From Pseudomonadota bacterium (GTDB taxonomy: Bacteria; Desulfobacterota; Syntrophobacteria; Syntrophobacterales; Syntrophobacteraceae), in the NCBI GenBank assembly GCA_023416335.1, contig JAEZHY010000049.1:1-7021 (forward strand): 7,021 bases of DNA, read 5' to 3'. Each line of letters opens with the position of its first letter. Within the stretch, counting starts at the first letter, position 1. Both the position numbers and the translations under genes were made by a program. The notes under the pieces are model-generated. The model was given only the letters and a program-made list of their open reading frames with translations. It did not search any database and was not told the DNA's origin. Below are positions 5,181-7,021 of the stretch, in pieces.

Positions 5181-6650
5181 ATGTCTCTCCCATTGCAGCA
5201 GCAAACCACTCCGCAACCGCGTGAGCGGCAAATAAGAACCGATATTCCGGCGCGCCTGGACAGACTGCCGTGGAGCGCCTGGCATTGGCTCGTCGTGATC
5301 GCGCTCGGAATCACATGGATTCTCGACGGACTCGAAGTGACGGTTAGCGGCGCCATCAGCGGGGTCCTGCTCGATCCGCGGACTCTCGGACTCACCGGGG
5401 GGCAGATCGGAATGATGGCGGGCAGCTACTTGAGCGGGGCGGTCCTGGGCGCACTCTTTTTCGGATACCTCACCGACCGACTCGGCCGCAAGAAGCTTTT
5501 CTTTACCACCCTCGCAGTCTACCTGGTTGCAACGGCACTCACGGGCCTGGCCTGGGATTTCTGGAGCATCCTCTTTTTCAGGTTCTGGACCGGAGCAGGA
5601 ATCGGCGGTGAGTACTCGGCCATAAATTCGGCCATTGACGAACTCATTCCCGCCCGGGTACGCGGGAGAACCGACCTCATCATCAACAGCACGTTCTGGG
5701 TCGGCACAGCTATCGGGTCAGCCGCCTCGGTCCTGCTGCTCAACGAACGTTTCTTCCGCATCAATGTTGGATGGCGCCTTGCATTCCTTACAGGGGCATT
5801 CCTCGGCCTCATCATAATCGCCATGCGGCGCTTCATTCCCGAAAGCCCCAGGTGGCTTATTACTCATGGGAGGCCGGAAGAGGCGGATCGAATCGTAAAT
5901 GAAATCGAAGAGGGCATATGCAGGTCAAAAGGGCTGAACGCACTTCCGGAACCGTCCGGATCGATGCTCCTCAGGCCGGATGCTCAAATCGGTTTTATAT
6001 CCGTTCTTCGGACCATACTCGTCAAATACAGGAAAAGGTCCCTGCTCGGACTGACGCTCATGATCTCCCAGGCTTTCTTCTATAACGGAATCTGGTTCAC
6101 CTATCCGCTCGTACTCGTCGATTTCTATAAGGTTCGCCCGGACCGGTTGGGATTGTACCTGCTGCCTTTTGCATTCGGGAATTTTCTGGGACCGCTGGTT
6201 TTAGGCCACTTCTTCGACACTGTCGGACGAAAAGCCATGATCACCGCCACGTATGCCCTATCGGCACTACTCCTGGCTATAACGGCTTGGCTGTTCGCAA
6301 TCGACGCGCTCAACACCATCAACCAGACGGTCCTGTTTACGGCCATCTTCTTCATTGCCTCCTCGGCCGCCAGCTCAGCCTATTTAACGGTAAGCGAGAT
6401 CTTTCCGGTCGAAACCCGGGCAATGGCAATCGCCCTCTTCTATGCGATCGGAACGGGCATTGGAGGAGTGGCCGCGCCTCCGCTCTTCGGCTACCTCGTC
6501 CAGACCGGTTCGAGACATAATGTGGCCCTGGGATACCTGGGCGGAGCGGCACTCATGCTCATCGCCGCCGTGGTGGAATTATTCATCGGGGTGAGTGCCG
6601 AGAGGAAATCGCTCGAACAAATAGCACCTCCTCTTTCCTCCGAAGAGTAA
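5181..6650 (+). CDS. Major facilitator superfamily transporter, 12 TM (metabolite:H+ symporter type)
   Basis: This is an inner-membrane secondary transporter of 489 residues from ATG 5181, within the usual MFS size range, with about 12 hydrophobic helices. Helix 1 carries DGLEV (49-53). Its acidic pair D49/E52 is placed like the DGFD motif of aromatic-acid/H+ symporters. Motif A after helix 2 is GYLTDRLGRKK (95-105), with a degenerate copy, GHFFDTVGRKA (342-352), in the second half. GAGIGGEYSAINSAIDELIPARVRGR (138-163) spans helix 4 and the following loop. PESPRW (220-225) is the mark of the sugar-porter/metabolite-symporter Pfam family. The central cytoplasmic loop runs about 226-285. The first 30 residues are polar and Gln/Pro/Arg-rich. 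All elements look intact. The substrate cannot be read from sequence: an organic or aromatic acid or a sugar is possible. No catabolic gene stands beside it, so the context gives no help. Confidence 0.93.
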   Translation: MSLPLQQQTTPQPRERQIRTDIPARLDRLPWSAWHWLVVIALGITWILDGLEVTVSGAISGVLLDPRTLGLTGGQIGMMAGSYLSGAVLGALFFGYLTDRLGRKKLFFTTLAVYLVATALTGLAWDFWSILFFRFWTGAGIGGEYSAINSAIDELIPARVRGRTDLIINSTFWVGTAIGSAASVLLLNERFFRINVGWRLAFLTGAFLGLIIIAMRRFIPESPRWLITHGRPEEADRIVNEIEEGICRSKGLNALPEPSGSMLLRPDAQIGFISVLRTILVKYRKRSLLGLTLMISQAFFYNGIWFTYPLVLVDFYKVRPDRLGLYLLPFAFGNFLGPLVLGHFFDTVGRKAMITATYALSALLLAITAWLFAIDALNTINQTVLFTAIFFIASSAASSAYLTVSEIFPVETRAMAIALFYAIGTGIGGVAAPPLFGYLVQTGSRHNVALGYLGGAALMLIAAVVELFIGVSAERKSLEQIAPPLSSEE

Positions 6651-6684
6651 CTCGCGAATGAAAAGTGATTTTGATACCTTACGG

Positions 6685-6718
6685 TTGCAGCCAATATCAC
6701 CGGACCTTACATTAAGGT
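6685..6718 (+). promoter_or_regulatory. Possible promoter with overlapping dyad before the DksA-like gene
   Basis: TTGCAG (6685-6690) and TACATT (6708-6713) are separated by 17 nt and resemble weak -35 and -10 boxes (3 and 4 matches of 6). The -10 lies within the perfect inverted repeat ACCTTA-CAT-TAAGGT (6704-6718). A further ACCTTAC copy is at 6676-6682, 28 bp upstream of the same heptamer in the dyad. A repressor or activator site is plausible but unproven. If the promoter is real, the leader is about 45 nt. Confidence 0.35.
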
Positions 6719-6738
6719 GCGAATGATTTGCCGATAAT

Positions 6739-6760
6739 CATCTTTCTTCAAGATGGGGGG
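6739..6760 (+). promoter_or_regulatory. Small hairpin abutting a G-run ribosome site
   Basis: CATCTT (6739-6744) and AAGATG (6750-6755) form a perfect 6-bp stem with a 5-nt TCTTC loop. The last stem G begins a run of six G (6755-6760), which lies 6 nt before ATG 6767 and is the only candidate ribosome site. The stem therefore touches the site, which could influence initiation. Confidence 0.45.
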
Positions 6761-6766
6761 TTAAAT

Positions 6767-7021
6767 ATGAGCCGAGATCAATTCCTACGTTTCCGAGAAT
6801 CTTTGCTGCAATCACGCAGGGAAATTCTCGACAGAGTGAAAGGCCTGCAATCTCGCTGGAACGAGATGAGTGAGCCCGCAATCGAACTCGAGGAAGAAGC
6901 CCAGCGCGCCACGTTGACCCTGCCCTACGACAGGCTCGACGAGACAGGCAAAGATACTATCGAAAAAATCGACCTCGCGCTCAATAAGCTCATTACCGGA
7001 GACTACGGCGTATGCGAGCAC
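6767..7021 (+). CDS. DksA/TraR-type zinc-finger regulator, N-terminal part (cut by window end)
   Basis: Proteins of this family bind the secondary channel of RNA polymerase and alter transcription initiation, often together with ppGpp. Eighty-five residues are visible. The charged N-terminal stretch (about 1-45) and the segment from about 55 to 76 are predicted to form an antiparallel coiled coil. GDYGVCEH (78-85) is the conserved lead-in to the C4 zinc finger, of which only the first cysteine (C83) is inside the window. Hand alignment with E. coli DksA through the finger lead-in places ELEEEA (41-46) opposite the tip segment DPVDRA. The two tip aspartates would then be glutamates and the alanine kept. 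The protein begins about 30 residues closer to the tip than E. coli DksA, so it is a short family member. The start is the ATG at 6767, after a G-run 6 nt upstream. The product may be a DksA paralogue rather than DksA itself, hence no symbol. Confidence 0.85.
   Translation, partial: MSRDQFLRFRESLLQSRREILDRVKGLQSRWNEMSEPAIELEEEAQRATLTLPYDRLDETGKDTIEKIDLALNKLITGDYGVCEH

Noticed and set aside
5017..5235. 72-codon + frame in the divergent intergenic region
   Set aside because: It has no ribosome site and no recognisable motif, and it overlaps the start of the transporter gene in another frame.

Overview
The window is 7 kb of ordinary-looking bacterial chromosome of moderately high GC. It holds six genes, one of them cut by the right edge. 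A probable 1-deoxy-D-xylulose-5-phosphate reductoisomerase (dxr), a single-PDZ site-2 protease (rseP) and tsaB follow one another on one strand, as they do in many Thermodesulfobacteriota (former Deltaproteobacteria, for example the Syntrophobacter relatives). That order, the Tim44-like protein and the short DksA/TraR-type protein suggest this phylum. The assignment is inference from gene content, not from a marker.

Layout. Positions 85-3930 (+) form a likely operon-like run: dxr (non-mevalonate isoprenoid precursor synthesis), rseP (intramembrane protease), tsaB (partner in tRNA t6A synthesis), and a CxxCxxCC cysteine-cluster protein of the YkgJ family. The junctions differ. An 8-bp perfect dyad lies between dxr and rseP. 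A strong intrinsic-terminator-like hairpin with a short T tract lies between rseP and tsaB. The tsaB and cysteine-cluster reading frames overlap. On the opposite strand, 4833-3823 encodes a secreted or membrane-anchored Tim44-domain protein with a Ser/Pro/Gly-rich linker. Its end overlaps the end of the cysteine-cluster gene tail-to-tail by 108 bp.

A 347-bp divergent intergenic region (4834-5180) carries a very good sigma70-type promoter for the Tim44-like gene. Downstream of it, on the + strand, is a 12-TM major facilitator transporter (5181-6650). After a 116-bp gap with two small dyads comes the start of a DksA/TraR-type zinc-finger regulator (6767 to the edge), cut just after the first zinc-ligand cysteine.

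Functionally, the left half is housekeeping (isoprenoids, envelope proteolysis, tRNA modification) and the right half is accessory (envelope protein, transporter, transcription regulator). I see no RNA gene, mobile element, CRISPR array, toxin-antitoxin pair or obviously new system. The points most worth a second look are the 108-bp antiparallel coding overlap, the intra-operon terminator just before tsaB, and the small dyads in the leaders of rseP and the DksA-like gene.
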